Below, in pieces: positions 26,048-35,091 of a DNA stretch of 64,000 nucleotides. Position 1 is the first letter of the stretch. Each line of letters opens with the position of its first letter. The notes below the pieces were generated by a model, which was not told where the DNA came from, did no database searches, and saw nothing but the letters and a program-made list of their open reading frames with translations. The translations under genes and the position numbers were made by a program. The DNA comes from Lysinibacillus sphaericus (GTDB lineage Bacteria > Bacillota > Bacilli > Bacillales_A > Planococcaceae). The stretch spans positions 1-64,000 of the forward strand of contig NZ_SADV01000015.1 in assembly GCF_006864135.1 (NCBI RefSeq), in the 5' to 3' direction.

Positions 26048-27120
26048 GTGAAATGAAAGATATGATTCTTGATGTTGTAGAACGCATGTTAAAAGAAAAA
26101 GTCGATAAAGAGTTAGTCGATACAGTGGAACAAGGTCATTGGGCACCAGAACTATGGGATTTGTTTAAAGAAAACGGTATGACAGCTGTAGCCTTTACAG
26201 AAGAAAATGGCGGTGCAGGTGGCGACATAGAGGATTTATTAAATATTGTTCGTTTAACTGGAAAATACGCGGCACCAATCCCATTTGCAGAAACAACATT
26301 TGCAAATTATTTATTAGAGTTTACTAGTTTACAAGTAATTGAAGGCTTGGCCACGTATATGCTCTACCCTAACCAAGCCTTTACGTTAGAGAATGGCAAA
26401 TTAACGGGAGAGGCGATCCACATCCCTTGGGCACGTCATACAAAACATCTAGTGACACTTGCCTATAGCACAGAGGGTACTCATCTTGTAGAAATCGATT
26501 TAAGCCAAGCTGAAATTAAGGTAGGATCAAATTTAGCAGGCGAACCGCGTGATACCGTGATATTCCATCATGCTAAAGTTTCACAAGTATCTGCTGTGTT
26601 ATCTCCTGACAAGATACACGCTATTACAACACTCAAAACTGCTTTTCAATTAGCACTGATGACTGGTGCCGTCGATAAAATAAATGATTTAACTGTTCAA
26701 TATACGAAAGAACGTGAGCAATTCGGTCGACCGATTCATCGCTTCCAGCTCGTTCAGCAGCATATTGTACATTTAGCAGGTGAAACAGCGATTGCTCTAG
26801 CTGCATTTAATAATGTAACGGAAGCACTTCTAAAAAACAATCAAAATAGTGAGGTTGCTTACGCCTGCATTCGTTTCGAAGAAATTATTCAAGCAGTGAC
26901 AACAATTGCGCATCAAGTACACGCTGCAATTGGTACGACACACGAGCATAGTTTGCATCAATTTACACGCAGACTTTGGTCATGGCGCGATGAAGGGGCT
27001 AGCACCTCTTATTGGACTAATTTAGTAGCAACACAGCTACTAAAAAATAGCGGAGATAGTCTATGGGGATATTTAACTTCAAGTAGCGCAAACTCTCCAC
27101 TTCTCAAAGTAGAAGGATAA
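26044..27120 (+). CDS. acyl-CoA dehydrogenase family protein (small partner)
   Basis: This is a 358-aa diverged acyl-CoA dehydrogenase. N-terminal helices and TEENGGAGGDIEDLL match the family, as does YTKEREQFGRPIHRFQLVQQ in the C-terminal domain. The middle beta domain is short and the glycine-rich GGTSE motif is replaced. Start overlaps the previous stop by 4 nt, implying coupled translation and a heteromeric enzyme. Confidence 0.85.
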   Translation: MSEMKDMILDVVERMLKEKVDKELVDTVEQGHWAPELWDLFKENGMTAVAFTEENGGAGGDIEDLLNIVRLTGKYAAPIPFAETTFANYLLEFTSLQVIEGLATYMLYPNQAFTLENGKLTGEAIHIPWARHTKHLVTLAYSTEGTHLVEIDLSQAEIKVGSNLAGEPRDTVIFHHAKVSQVSAVLSPDKIHAITTLKTAFQLALMTGAVDKINDLTVQYTKEREQFGRPIHRFQLVQQHIVHLAGETAIALAAFNNVTEALLKNNQNSEVAYACIRFEEIIQAVTTIAHQVHAAIGTTHEHSLHQFTRRLWSWRDEGASTSYWTNLVATQLLKNSGDSLWGYLTSSSANSPLLKVEG

Positions 27121-27180
27121 GGCCAATGACCAACATTAATTTGTGACAAACCACTAATGACATGATAAGGAGTGTTATCA

Positions 27181-27987
27181 ATGACTGATTTACTTTTTGA
27201 AGTGCAAGACTATGTTGCTACAATTACATTAAATAGACCTGAGGCGTACAATGCTTTTAGTGAAGAGATGATTGCTAAATGGATTGAAGCCCTTGAAACT
27301 GTTCGTGATTCAGAGGATATTCGTGTTGTCATCGTAAAGGGTAATGGAAAATCATTCTGCGCTGGTGGGGATATTAAGGCGATGCAAGCTGGGGAAGGAT
27401 TTTTCCAAAGCGAGGACGATATCTCTTCTACAGGCTTAGCACGAAAAAATTCTCTGTGGAAAAAGATTCAGCGTATTCCCCTTCTCCTTGAAGAAATTGA
27501 TAAGCCCGTTATTGCACAGGTACATGGATTTGCAATGGGGGCAGGACTTGATATGGCCTTAATGTGCGATATACGGATTGCCGCAAAATCTACAAAGATT
27601 TCAGAAAGCTACATTAACGTTGCGATCGTGCCAGGCGACGGTGGCGCTTATTACTTACCAAAATTAATCGGCATCGATCAAGCCTTGGACATGTTCTGGA
27701 CAGCTCGTGTATTAACTGCCGACGAAGCAAAAGACAAAGGTGTTGTGACATTTGTTGTAGAAGACCATGAGCTTGACGAATACACATTGAATTATGCAAA
27801 GGAATTAGCTAGTCGTCCAACTACGACATTGCAATTCATAAAGCGTGCTGTATATCAAAGTCAACGGATGGATTTACGTAGTGCCCTTGATTATATTTCA
27901 TCACAAATGGCTATCGTTACAGAGCTAGATGATTTTAAAGAGGGTGTGAACGCAGTTGTAGAAAAACGTAAGCCTATTTATAAATGA
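27181..27987 (+). CDS. enoyl-CoA hydratase/isomerase
   Basis: This is a 268-aa crotonase-fold protein. The oxyanion-hole signatures are CAGGDIKAM (about residues 60-68) and HGFAMGAGLDMAL (116-128); an acidic residue follows in the GDGG segment. ATG 27181 follows AAGGAGTG. It probably hydrates the enoyl-CoA made by the two upstream dehydrogenases. Fourth-step enzymes (hydroxyacyl-CoA dehydrogenase, thiolase) are absent here, so the pathway is incomplete in this operon. Confidence 0.9.
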   Translation: MTDLLFEVQDYVATITLNRPEAYNAFSEEMIAKWIEALETVRDSEDIRVVIVKGNGKSFCAGGDIKAMQAGEGFFQSEDDISSTGLARKNSLWKKIQRIPLLLEEIDKPVIAQVHGFAMGAGLDMALMCDIRIAAKSTKISESYINVAIVPGDGGAYYLPKLIGIDQALDMFWTARVLTADEAKDKGVVTFVVEDHELDEYTLNYAKELASRPTTTLQFIKRAVYQSQRMDLRSALDYISSQMAIVTELDDFKEGVNAVVEKRKPIYK

Positions 27988-28007
27988 CGTGTTTAGGAGG
28001 ACGAACA

Positions 28008-29150
28008 ATGCAACCTCTTGAAAATATTCGAGTATTAGATTTATCTCGCGTTTATGCTGCTCCTGCTGGCTCCATGTTGTTGGCAGATTTAGGGGCAGAA
28101 GTAATTCGTATAGAACATCCAAATGGTTCTGATAGCATGCGTGATTGGGGGCCATTTGTGAATGGTCAAAGTACGTATTATTTATGTGCCAATCGCAATA
28201 AAAAATCGATCACATTAGATTTAAAGACAATGGAGGACAGAGAAAAATTTAAAGAACTTGTCAAAGATGCTGATGTCGTCCTCGAAAATTTTAAAACGGG
28301 TGACATGGAGCGAATGGGGCTCAGCTATGAAGAATTGAGCAAAGTGAATCCTAGAATCATCTATTGTGCAGTTACAGGATTCGGTCAAACTGGTCCTCTT
28401 GCACACGAACCAGGCTTCGATCCAGTAATTCAAGCGATGAGTGGTTTAATGCATGTCACAGGCTCACCTGATGGAGAAGCGACAAAAGTTGGTGTTCCTA
28501 TTGCAGATATTTTAACCTCTAACTATGTCGTCATTAGTATTTTAGCCGCTTTACGAATGCGTGATCAAACAAATAGAGGGCAATTTATTGACTTAGCTTT
28601 ATTAGACGTTCAGATGAGTAGCTTAGCGAATGTAGCGAGTGCTTATTTAAATACAGGTTTTATTTCAGAACGTCTCGGTAATCGTCATAATAATGTTGCG
28701 CCCTATCAAGTATTTAACTGTGCGGATGGTCCCCTAATGATTTGCGTTGGGACAGATGGACAATTTAAAAAGTTTTGCACGATGTTGCAACGTGAGGAAT
28801 GGGTCAATGATCCGCGCTTTTTAACGAATACGATGCGCAAGCAACATGAAGCGGAGCTTGTTCGGATGATTACTGACATTACTATGACAAAAACACGGGA
28901 TGAATGGATTACCTTGTTACAGCAATACAAAATTCCAGGTGGACGTGTGAACACAATTGCTGAGGCACTAGAACAACCGCAATTTATGGCACGAGACATG
29001 ATTGGTGAAATAGAGCACGAACAATATGGTACAATCAGATTCATCAAAAGCCCGTTAAAGTTCTCTGATTTAGATATTCAATATAAATTAGCACCACCGA
29101 TACTTGGTGAACACACAGACCAATTCCAAAAGTCCTCTCTACAAAAATAA
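28008..29150 (+). CDS. family III CoA-transferase (CaiB/BaiF)
   Basis: This 380-aa protein transfers CoA between carboxylic acids. The N-terminal Rossmann-like sequence VLDLSRVYAAPAGSMLLADLGA and the segment AVTGFGQTGP...GFDPVIQAMSG, which contains the aspartate region used as nucleophile in the family, are both clear. ATG 28008 after TAGGAGG; the earlier start overlaps the hydratase stop and lacks such a site. Last gene of the acyl-CoA operon, presumably activating the free acid to its CoA thioester. Confidence 0.9.
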   Translation: MQPLENIRVLDLSRVYAAPAGSMLLADLGAEVIRIEHPNGSDSMRDWGPFVNGQSTYYLCANRNKKSITLDLKTMEDREKFKELVKDADVVLENFKTGDMERMGLSYEELSKVNPRIIYCAVTGFGQTGPLAHEPGFDPVIQAMSGLMHVTGSPDGEATKVGVPIADILTSNYVVISILAALRMRDQTNRGQFIDLALLDVQMSSLANVASAYLNTGFISERLGNRHNNVAPYQVFNCADGPLMICVGTDGQFKKFCTMLQREEWVNDPRFLTNTMRKQHEAELVRMITDITMTKTRDEWITLLQQYKIPGGRVNTIAEALEQPQFMARDMIGEIEHEQYGTIRFIKSPLKFSDLDIQYKLAPPILGEHTDQFQKSSLQK

Positions 29151-29235
29151 AACTGCGCTATAATAGAAGTACTTTTATGGTTCATCACTGAAAGTTCGGA
29201 ATGACATTTTATAAAAAAGTATGTCATGTGGATAG

Positions 29236-29372
29236 GTTGATTGGAGTGGAGACTGGGCGACTCCTTGGGGATCAGCGTCACAGATGAAACCCTGCAGCGA
29301 AGCGAAGCGGCTCATCGGACGCCCCCAGGAAAGCGCCCAGTCGAAACGGAAATCAACCCCACGTTATGGTGA
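29236..29372 (+). repeat. dispersed GC-rich repeat, copy D (compact)
   Basis: The shortest complete copy: GTTGATTGGAGTGGAG then GACTGGGCG at the left, CGCCCAGTC then GGAAATCAAC at the right, so the two ends form an imperfect inverted repeat of about 24 bp. The internal GCGAAAGC segment of the longer copies is missing. It lies between the CoA-transferase and IclR genes. Confidence 0.85.
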
Positions 29373-29490
29373 TGGGCCAGTTTTATCTTCATTAATAAAT
29401 GTTTTTATGCGCAAAAGCATAGCTGCATGTATATCTGAAGATAAATCCTCCGGCGGATGTCGAAGAAAATTTTATTACGTAGGTGACGGA

Positions 29491-30258
29491 ATGAATCAGA
29501 AGATTTTCGAAAAAAACTATACAATGTCATCGCTGCACAAAGCTATTAAAGTGTTAAAAGCTTTCTCAAAAGATGAACCAAGCCTTTCCCTAACTGAGCT
29601 AAGTAAAAAAACAGGGATCAGCATTTCGAGTTTACAGCGCTTCGTTTCTACCTTTGTGTACGAAGGCTTTCTTCACAAAGATGAACGTACAAAGCGCTAT
29701 CAATTAGGTCATTCACTTCTGTATTTAGGCAATTTAGTAAAAGAAGAATCAAGTCTTATTATTGTCGCAGAACCTATTTTAAAAAAGCTAAACGAAGAAA
29801 TCGGCGAAAGTGTTTCCATGAATATTATTGATGGATTGGAAAGACGATGTATATTAAACTTTGATTCAACATATCCGCTTTCAACGAAAATGTTTGTAGG
29901 TGACACCTCTCCCCTTTATGCCGGTGCTTCATCTAAAATATTGCTCGCATTTATGCCGAATGTTGAAGAATATGTAGAGAATATAAGTCTTGAACCTATC
30001 ACTGATCAGACAATACTTTCAAGAGAGCAGCTGTTAAAGGAATTAAAACATATCCGTTTACAACAGTTTGCGACTAGTAAAAGCGAACGTGTACGTGGCG
30101 CATGTTCTATATCTGCACCGATATTAAATGCATCTCAACAAATCATCGCTTCAGTAACACTGGTCATACCAGAGGTACGCTACAGTGACTACGATGAAAA
30201 TTTATTAATTGACACTATTCAAAGCGTTGCATTAGAAATCGAAAAGCAATTGTATTAA
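29491..30258 (+). CDS. IclR family transcriptional regulator
   Basis: This is a 255-aa IclR-type regulator: winged HTH at about residues 10-70 (LHKAIKVLKAFSKDEPSLSLTELS, GISISSLQRFVSTF) and a C-terminal GAF-like ligand domain (about 80-250) ending with GACSISAPILN and VTLVIPEVRY. The start is ATG 29491 after AGGTGA; the frame is open further upstream only because it runs into the repeat at 29236-29372. It likely controls the preceding acyl-CoA operon in response to its acid or CoA ester (position-based inference). Confidence 0.88.
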   Translation: MNQKIFEKNYTMSSLHKAIKVLKAFSKDEPSLSLTELSKKTGISISSLQRFVSTFVYEGFLHKDERTKRYQLGHSLLYLGNLVKEESSLIIVAEPILKKLNEEIGESVSMNIIDGLERRCILNFDSTYPLSTKMFVGDTSPLYAGASSKILLAFMPNVEEYVENISLEPITDQTILSREQLLKELKHIRLQQFATSKSERVRGACSISAPILNASQQIIASVTLVIPEVRYSDYDENLLIDTIQSVALEIEKQLY

Positions 30259-30303
30259 TCGAAACAAAGAATAAAGTGATAGTATTATGCATTTGAGCGA
30301 CTC

Positions 30304-30342
30304 AAAAAGGAGAGCAGCGTTTATTAACGCACTCTCCTTTTT
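30304..30342. terminator. bidirectional intrinsic terminator
   Basis: AAAAAGGAGAG pairs with CTCTCCTTTTT, with an inner GCGTT/AACGC helix. It lies 45 nt after the IclR stop. Confidence 0.9.
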
Positions 30343-30399
30343 AACATTTAATCGACTTAGCACCAAAGTCAGCGATACTATTTTTTCAAGTAAATATTA

Positions 30400-30622
30400 G
30401 TTGATTGGAGTGGAGACTGGGCGTCTCCTTGGGGATCAGCGTCACAGATGAGACCCTGCAGCGAAGCGAAGCGGCTCATCGGCTCATCGGACGCCCCCAG
30501 GAAGCTCTGCTCTGCGCGAAAGCGAAGCGTCAGCGGCAATGTTTTATCTGTGCGAAAGCGAAGCGGCAGCAACAAAGCGCCCCGTCGGAACGGAAATCAA
30601 CTACACGTTATGGTGATAAGTT
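30400..30622 (+). repeat. dispersed GC-rich repeat, copy E
   Basis: A full-length copy beginning GTTGATTGGAGTGGAG and ending GGAACGGAAATCAAC followed by CACGTTATGGTGAT. The core GCGGCTCATCG is locally duplicated and the GCGAAAGCGAAGCG block appears twice. The right end reaches the 3' end of the phosphatase gene. Confidence 0.85.
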
Positions 30623-31184
30623 AATTATTTACTAATTCCAAGAAATCATCCCAATAATTTAAGCGTGGCAGTTCAACATGCTTGTTATAGGATTGATTTT
30701 TTAAAATTACTTTTGTCTTCACATCTTGCAGTGTTTCTAATACAGCTGGTTTATCATCTACATAAACATCTAAAGCTAGCTCTTTGATGATCGCTACTTT
30801 CTCTGTATCTTGCATTCCGCAGAAAAAATGACCTTCTGTAATTGGAAATCCTTGTGCTTTCATCCATGCTTGTGTTTGCTCACAATATTGCTTAGGACGT
30901 GAAGTAATATAATAAATGTCATGTCCCTGCTGTGCCAAAGCTTGAAGCGTCTCTAGTGCTCCCTCAAAAGCAGGACAATCCGTAAAATAAATTTCCTCTA
31001 ATGAACTATTCCACATCGCTGCTCCTTCAGCATCTGTTAATGCAAAAGGTTCGTGAATTTCAACTCTTTGCAAAGCTTGAAATACTTCTAGCGAAACATT
31101 TTTATCAAGTTTTTTATTATAGAGCGCAAAGGCATGTGCTCGTAAATCTATGAGTGTGTCATCTATATCAAAGCCAAATTTCAT
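30621..31184 (-). CDS. HAD-type 5'-nucleotidase/phosphatase (YqfW/NT5C-like)
   Basis: This is a 187-aa HAD hydrolase opening MKFGFDIDDTL, where DxDxT is the catalytic motif I; motif II is in YYITSRP and motif III/IV near VYVDDKPAVL. It resembles the cytosolic 5'(3')-deoxyribonucleotidase group. ATG 31184 after GAAGGGAAG. It follows the flavin monooxygenase gene by 16 nt and ends the ribA-ribD operon. A phosphatase is needed in riboflavin-type chemistry to dephosphorylate the pyrimidine phosphate made by RibA and RibD, so this may be its role (inference). Confidence 0.75.
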   Translation of the reverse strand: MKFGFDIDDTLIDLRAHAFALYNKKLDKNVSLEVFQALQRVEIHEPFALTDAEGAAMWNSSLEEIYFTDCPAFEGALETLQALAQQGHDIYYITSRPKQYCEQTQAWMKAQGFPITEGHFFCGMQDTEKVAIIKELALDVYVDDKPAVLETLQDVKTKVILKNQSYNKHVELPRLNYWDDFLELVNN

Positions 31185-31200
31185 GTTGTTTTTCTTCCCT

Positions 31201-32286
31201 TCAAGAAGCCTTGGTGATAAAGTTAGTCGCGAATGTTTGCTCTTTTTCAATTTGCATCGCTAATACTTCTTCAATGGCTCGCTCGCGCATTTGTTGAAAA
31301 TCGTGTACGTTAAAATGAACAAGTGTATCTTTATTTAATAATGACGCAAGACAATCTGCATCCTTGAGTGCACTATTGAGCCCGAATGCTCCAGTTGGTG
31401 TCATCGTGTGAACAGCATCCCCTAATAGTACAAGCCCCTCTGTCCCCCAGCAGTCACAATGACTACTGAATACATCAAGCAAGACAAAATCTTGCCAAGA
31501 TCTGATATGTTCGTTTGCAGTATCAGACAGTTCTGGGAATTGTTCTAAAAGCCGTTGGATAAATGGTGTAAATGCTTTTTTTCTGAGCTGAGGAAAACTC
31601 CCTTGTTCAATATTCCAGCCGATTTGAATGAACCCACCTACCTGCGTAAATAAGGATAGCTGTTTTCCACCTATTAATGCCATTTTAATCGATGGTTCCC
31701 ATCCCTGAGGGGCAGGAATTTTTGCCCACAATAAATCAAAGCCATGTTTATGCTTTTGAATCTCAATGTGCGCTTGCTTTCGAATAGTAGAGTAACGCCC
31801 GTCAGCACCGATAATTAACTGACTACTAATTTCAATCTTTTCCCCATTTCTTGATGCAACGACACCCGTATATCTGCCCAAAGAATCAACTAAGAGCTTC
31901 ATTACCTTCGTATTCAAGAAACAAGAAAAGTGAGGAAAATGCTGTGTTTCTTGTAAAATTCCCTTTAATAGATTTGCTTGCGGCACATGAATTCCTAAAT
32001 GTCCAACAGCTTCAACAGGGAAAATAGTTTTTATTGCTCTACCGTCTGCGTAATATTCAAGTTTTCCCATACGTAATAAACCGAGCGCTTCGACTGCTTC
32101 AAATAGCTGATGACTTTTTAAAACAGCTTCACCCTCCTCATTTAAATGCTCACCGCGAAATGCCTGCCCAAGTGCTGCGTTTTGTTCCAGTAGAATTACG
32201 GAAAGACCTTTTTTCGCTAGTAAGTGCGAAAGAAGTGCTCCACCTGGCCCAGCCCCTACGATACAAACATCTGCTTGATAATTCAC
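31201..32286 (-). CDS. FAD-dependent monooxygenase (UbiH/PHBH fold)
   Basis: This is a 361-aa class A flavin monooxygenase. The dinucleotide-binding motif GAGPGG is near residue 11, the DG motif GADGRYSTIR near 160, and the ribose-binding GD motif GDAVHTMTPTGAFGLN near 293. Its start overlaps the ribD stop by 4 nt (ATGA), so it is translated together with two pyrimidine-forming enzymes. Such enzymes hydroxylate aromatic or heteroaromatic rings. It has no place in normal riboflavin synthesis, so it suggests a modified pteridine, flavin or pyrimidine product. Confidence 0.85.
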   Translation of the reverse strand: MNYQADVCIVGAGPGGALLSHLLAKKGLSVILLEQNAALGQAFRGEHLNEEGEAVLKSHQLFEAVEALGLLRMGKLEYYADGRAIKTIFPVEAVGHLGIHVPQANLLKGILQETQHFPHFSCFLNTKVMKLLVDSLGRYTGVVASRNGEKIEISSQLIIGADGRYSTIRKQAHIEIQKHKHGFDLLWAKIPAPQGWEPSIKMALIGGKQLSLFTQVGGFIQIGWNIEQGSFPQLRKKAFTPFIQRLLEQFPELSDTANEHIRSWQDFVLLDVFSSHCDCWGTEGLVLLGDAVHTMTPTGAFGLNSALKDADCLASLLNKDTLVHFNVHDFQQMRERAIEEVLAMQIEKEQTFATNFITKAS

Positions 32287-33392
32287 TTTCCTTCACCTAT
32301 CTTTGGATAAGCAATAATACGTAAATCTTGCCCAACCTGCTCAAACGAAGCAAACTCTACATCCCATGCTTCATCCATAGTAGATGGATTTGGACCAGCA
32401 ATCGGTGTTAATGATAAGCGACCACCGAGAATTTTTGGCGCTATATAAATCACATATTTGTTAATAGCACCTTGCTGTAAAAAGGAAGAGTTGATCGTAC
32501 TTCCACCCTCTACTAAAATATCCGAAATGCCATATTGATATAGTTTTTCAAGCATATCGTCAACAACAAGGCCCTCAGAGTCATGTCGAACTGGCAATAC
32601 AGTCACGCCTTTTTCCTCAAATGCTGTTATTTTTTCTTGGCCGGCATTCTCACTACATACAATAATTGTTTTCGCTTCTTCTACATTCAGAACATTGGCA
32701 TGAGCTGGTGTACGAAGGGAGCTATCCATAATAATGCGTACTGGATTTTTTCCGTAAGCTTCTTTTAATCTTGTTGTTAAGGATGGATTGTCAGCTAAAA
32801 CAGTACCAACACCAACTAAAATACCATCCACCTCATGTCGAATACGGTGAACATCCTCACGCGCTGCCTCACCAGTTACCCACTTGGAATGTCCTGTATG
32901 AGCAGCTATTTTCCCATCTAAAGTCATCGCATATTTTGAAATAATAAATGGTCGTTTTGTTAGCATATTGTGAATAAAACGTTCATTTAAACGGCGAGCT
33001 TGAGCTTCTAAAACACCCACCTCTACCTCAATACCCGCATCTCGTAACAGCTGTATACCACGTCCAGCAACAGCAGGATTTGGATCTTGCATGGCTACTA
33101 CTACTCGACTAACTGCTGATTCCTTCACTAAATTTGCACAAGGAGGTGTTTTTCCGTAATGCGAACATGGCTCAAGAGTTACATAAAGTGTCGCACCTTT
33201 AGCATGTTCTCCAGCCATACGAAATGCATGTACCTCTGCATGTGGTTCCCCTGCTTTTCTGTGTAAACCTGTTCCAACAATTACACCGTCTTTGACGATT
33301 ACAGCCCCTACTAGTGGATTAGGATTTGTATTTCCTTTTGCACTAGCGGCTAAGTCAAGTGCTAACTGCATATATTTTTCATCTGTTGTCAT
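32283..33392 (-). CDS. ribD: riboflavin-type bifunctional deaminase/reductase
   Basis: This is a 369-aa two-domain enzyme. The N-terminal zinc deaminase has HAEVHAF and PCSHYGKTPPC (Zn ligands His and two Cys); the C-terminal reductase begins near residue 148 (RPFIISKYAMTLDGKIA) and includes LVEGGSTINSSFL. It converts the RibA product into 5-amino-6-ribitylamino-uracil phosphate. ATG 33392 overlaps the ribA stop by 4 nt. Both activities' motifs look intact. ribE and ribH are absent here. Confidence 0.92.
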   Translation of the reverse strand: MTTDEKYMQLALDLAASAKGNTNPNPLVGAVIVKDGVIVGTGLHRKAGEPHAEVHAFRMAGEHAKGATLYVTLEPCSHYGKTPPCANLVKESAVSRVVVAMQDPNPAVAGRGIQLLRDAGIEVEVGVLEAQARRLNERFIHNMLTKRPFIISKYAMTLDGKIAAHTGHSKWVTGEAAREDVHRIRHEVDGILVGVGTVLADNPSLTTRLKEAYGKNPVRIIMDSSLRTPAHANVLNVEEAKTIIVCSENAGQEKITAFEEKGVTVLPVRHDSEGLVVDDMLEKLYQYGISDILVEGGSTINSSFLQQGAINKYVIYIAPKILGGRLSLTPIAGPNPSTMDEAWDVEFASFEQVGQDLRIIAYPKIGEGK

Positions 33393-34132
33393 CTTCGTTC
33401 CTCCACCTCTTCGCGCAAATGGCCAGATTTCTCTACTTTCGTGTCTAAATAAAAACGATTTGTCTCCGTTAATCCTCCCCATAATGGGACATGTCCTTCT
33501 GCTGCTAAACCATGTGCCTGTAATGCGGCAAGCTTCTTCGGATTATTGGTAATGAGTGTAACTGGTTTTGAACGAAGTGCTCCTAACACAGTAATGGCAT
33601 CTTCGTAAGAACGAGTATCATCTGGGAAGCCGAGAGCATGGTTTGCTTCAACCGTATCTAACCCCTCTTCTTGTAATAAATAAGCAAGCGATTTCGAGAA
33701 CAATCCGATGCCGCGGCCTTCATGATCAGCTAAGTAGAAAATGGCCCCACAGCCATGCTCCACAATCATTTTCATCGATTCATGTAATTGATAACCACAG
33801 TCACAGCGTTCGCTTCCAAAAATATCACCTGTATGACAAATGCTATGCATGCGAATTAAAGCATCCTCAGCATGTGTAAAATCTCCATAAACAAGCACTG
33901 ATGACTGTTGTAAAAAAGCTAAATTTGCAGATGCTAACCCATCAATAATTTCCTCTTTTGACTGATTGGCTCCTACTTTTAACCAGTTATACCATTGAAA
34001 TGTCGCCGAAAATTCACCCTGTTTTACCGGTAATTTCACTGGACCAACTAGGCAAATACTTTCAGTTTCTGATTGCTTCACGATCGTCATTTTGTCTTTC
34101 ACTATATCTAAAACTTTAGTAGTAATTGTCAT
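33389..34132 (-). CDS. ribA: GTP cyclohydrolase II (stand-alone)
   Basis: This is a 247-aa GTP cyclohydrolase II, opening GTP to the diaminopyrimidinone precursor. The zinc cysteines are in IRMHSICHTGDIFGSERCDCG; catalytic and GTP-binding motifs are HEGRGIGL and DDTRSYEDAITVLG...TNNPKK. Unlike the usual Bacillus RibBA it lacks a DHBP-synthase domain, and the N-terminal 35 residues are unrelated. First gene of a four-gene operon with no FMN riboswitch seen upstream. Confidence 0.9.
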   Translation of the reverse strand: MTITTKVLDIVKDKMTIVKQSETESICLVGPVKLPVKQGEFSATFQWYNWLKVGANQSKEEIIDGLASANLAFLQQSSVLVYGDFTHAEDALIRMHSICHTGDIFGSERCDCGYQLHESMKMIVEHGCGAIFYLADHEGRGIGLFSKSLAYLLQEEGLDTVEANHALGFPDDTRSYEDAITVLGALRSKPVTLITNNPKKLAALQAHGLAAEGHVPLWGGLTETNRFYLDTKVEKSGHLREEVEERR

Positions 34133-34218
34133 ATTTTCTCCAACCTTCTAATGTTAACAGCTAGCAAAACAAACTAACTGAGCACTTGTATTTTTACATA
34201 ACTTACATAACGTAACTT

Positions 34219-34247
34219 AGTTTATAATAATAACTAACAACTGTCAA
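34219..34247 (-). promoter_or_regulatory. sigma-A promoter of the ribA operon
   Basis: On the minus strand TTGACA (34247-34242) and TAAACT (34224-34219) are 17 nt apart, about 87 nt before the ribA ATG. The -10 box is imperfect. The leader shows TTACATAA repeats but no conserved FMN-riboswitch boxes. Confidence 0.5.
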
Positions 34248-34391
34248 ACTCCAGCTCCTACTCTATTAAGAAACAAAAACTGCTATATTACGTTTTTATC
34301 ATATACTACTAGCTTATGGAGATGCTATTTTTTCTGTGCAGGCTAGTCTATAATAAGCTGAGGGAACTGTAATGACGAAAGGAAGTTTAGA

Positions 34392-35027
34392 ATGCAATTA
34401 GAAAAAAATGTGCAAGTGAAACAGCCAAAATATCAACAAATAGCTGTCGACCTAGCCTCAAAAATCGTGGAAAGAAAGTATCGAATTGGCGATAAAATTT
34501 ACGCAAGATCATCCCTAGCTAGTCAATACAATGTCTCTGCGGAAACTGCAAGAAGAGCAATTGCTGTTTTGCAAGACTTGGAAATTGTGGAGGCCACCAA
34601 AGGTAGTGGAGTTATCATCATCTCATATGAAAAGGCTGCACATTTTGTCCGCCAATTCCATGATGTTCAATCAGTCCATGAGCTACAACATGAGCTTATG
34701 TCTAGCATTCAGAAGCAGCACCAAGAATTAATAAATCTACAGGAAAAGACCAAACAACTGATTAGTCGAACTGAACATTTCCGATCCGTCAATCCGTTTA
34801 TTCCTTATCAATTAGAGATGACAGCTGAAAGCCCTTGTATCCACCAAACAGTACAGGAATTGAATTTTTGGCAAAATACATCTAGCACGATTGTCGGAAT
34901 TCGTCGTAAAAATGAATTATTACTATCACCTGGTCCATATGTCTCCTTGGAGGAAGAAGACATTATTTACTTTATCGGGAATGATGAAAGTTTCGCTCGA
35001 GTTCAGAGCTTTTTATATCCAAATTAA
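34392..35027 (+). CDS. busR: BusR-like GntR regulator with RCK_C domain
   Basis: This is a 211-aa regulator: GntR winged HTH (residues 10-80, ARSSLASQYNVSAETARRAIAVL), a long helical linker (about 85-130) and a C-terminal RCK_C/TrkA-C domain (about 135-211). This architecture is that of BusR, which binds c-di-AMP through RCK_C and represses the betaine transporter genes in lactic streptococci. The glycine betaine ABC operon follows directly, in agreement. ATG after AAAGGAAG. Gene name is by architecture and context; no alignment was run. Confidence 0.8.
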   Translation: MQLEKNVQVKQPKYQQIAVDLASKIVERKYRIGDKIYARSSLASQYNVSAETARRAIAVLQDLEIVEATKGSGVIIISYEKAAHFVRQFHDVQSVHELQHELMSSIQKQHQELINLQEKTKQLISRTEHFRSVNPFIPYQLEMTAESPCIHQTVQELNFWQNTSSTIVGIRRKNELLLSPGPYVSLEEEDIIYFIGNDESFARVQSFLYPN

Positions 35028-35071
35028 AATCCGCTTAAACGCTGATATAGCAGCGTTTAAGCGGATTTTTT
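35027..35071 (+). terminator. intrinsic terminator after busR
   Basis: A perfect 18-bp stem (AAATCCGCTTAAACGCTG and its complement) with a 6-nt loop runs into a T-run. It separates busR from the transporter operon, so the latter needs its own promoter. Confidence 0.92.
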
Positions 35072-35091
35072 CTATTTTGTCGATTTGACAG

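Noticed and set aside
29284..29490. Upstream extension of the IclR reading frame
   Set aside because: It reads through the dispersed repeat; the normal IclR N-terminus and a ribosome site are found at 29491.
34133..34391. FMN riboswitch upstream of ribA
   Set aside because: None of the conserved FMN-box sequences could be found on the minus strand; only a sigma-A-like promoter is visible.
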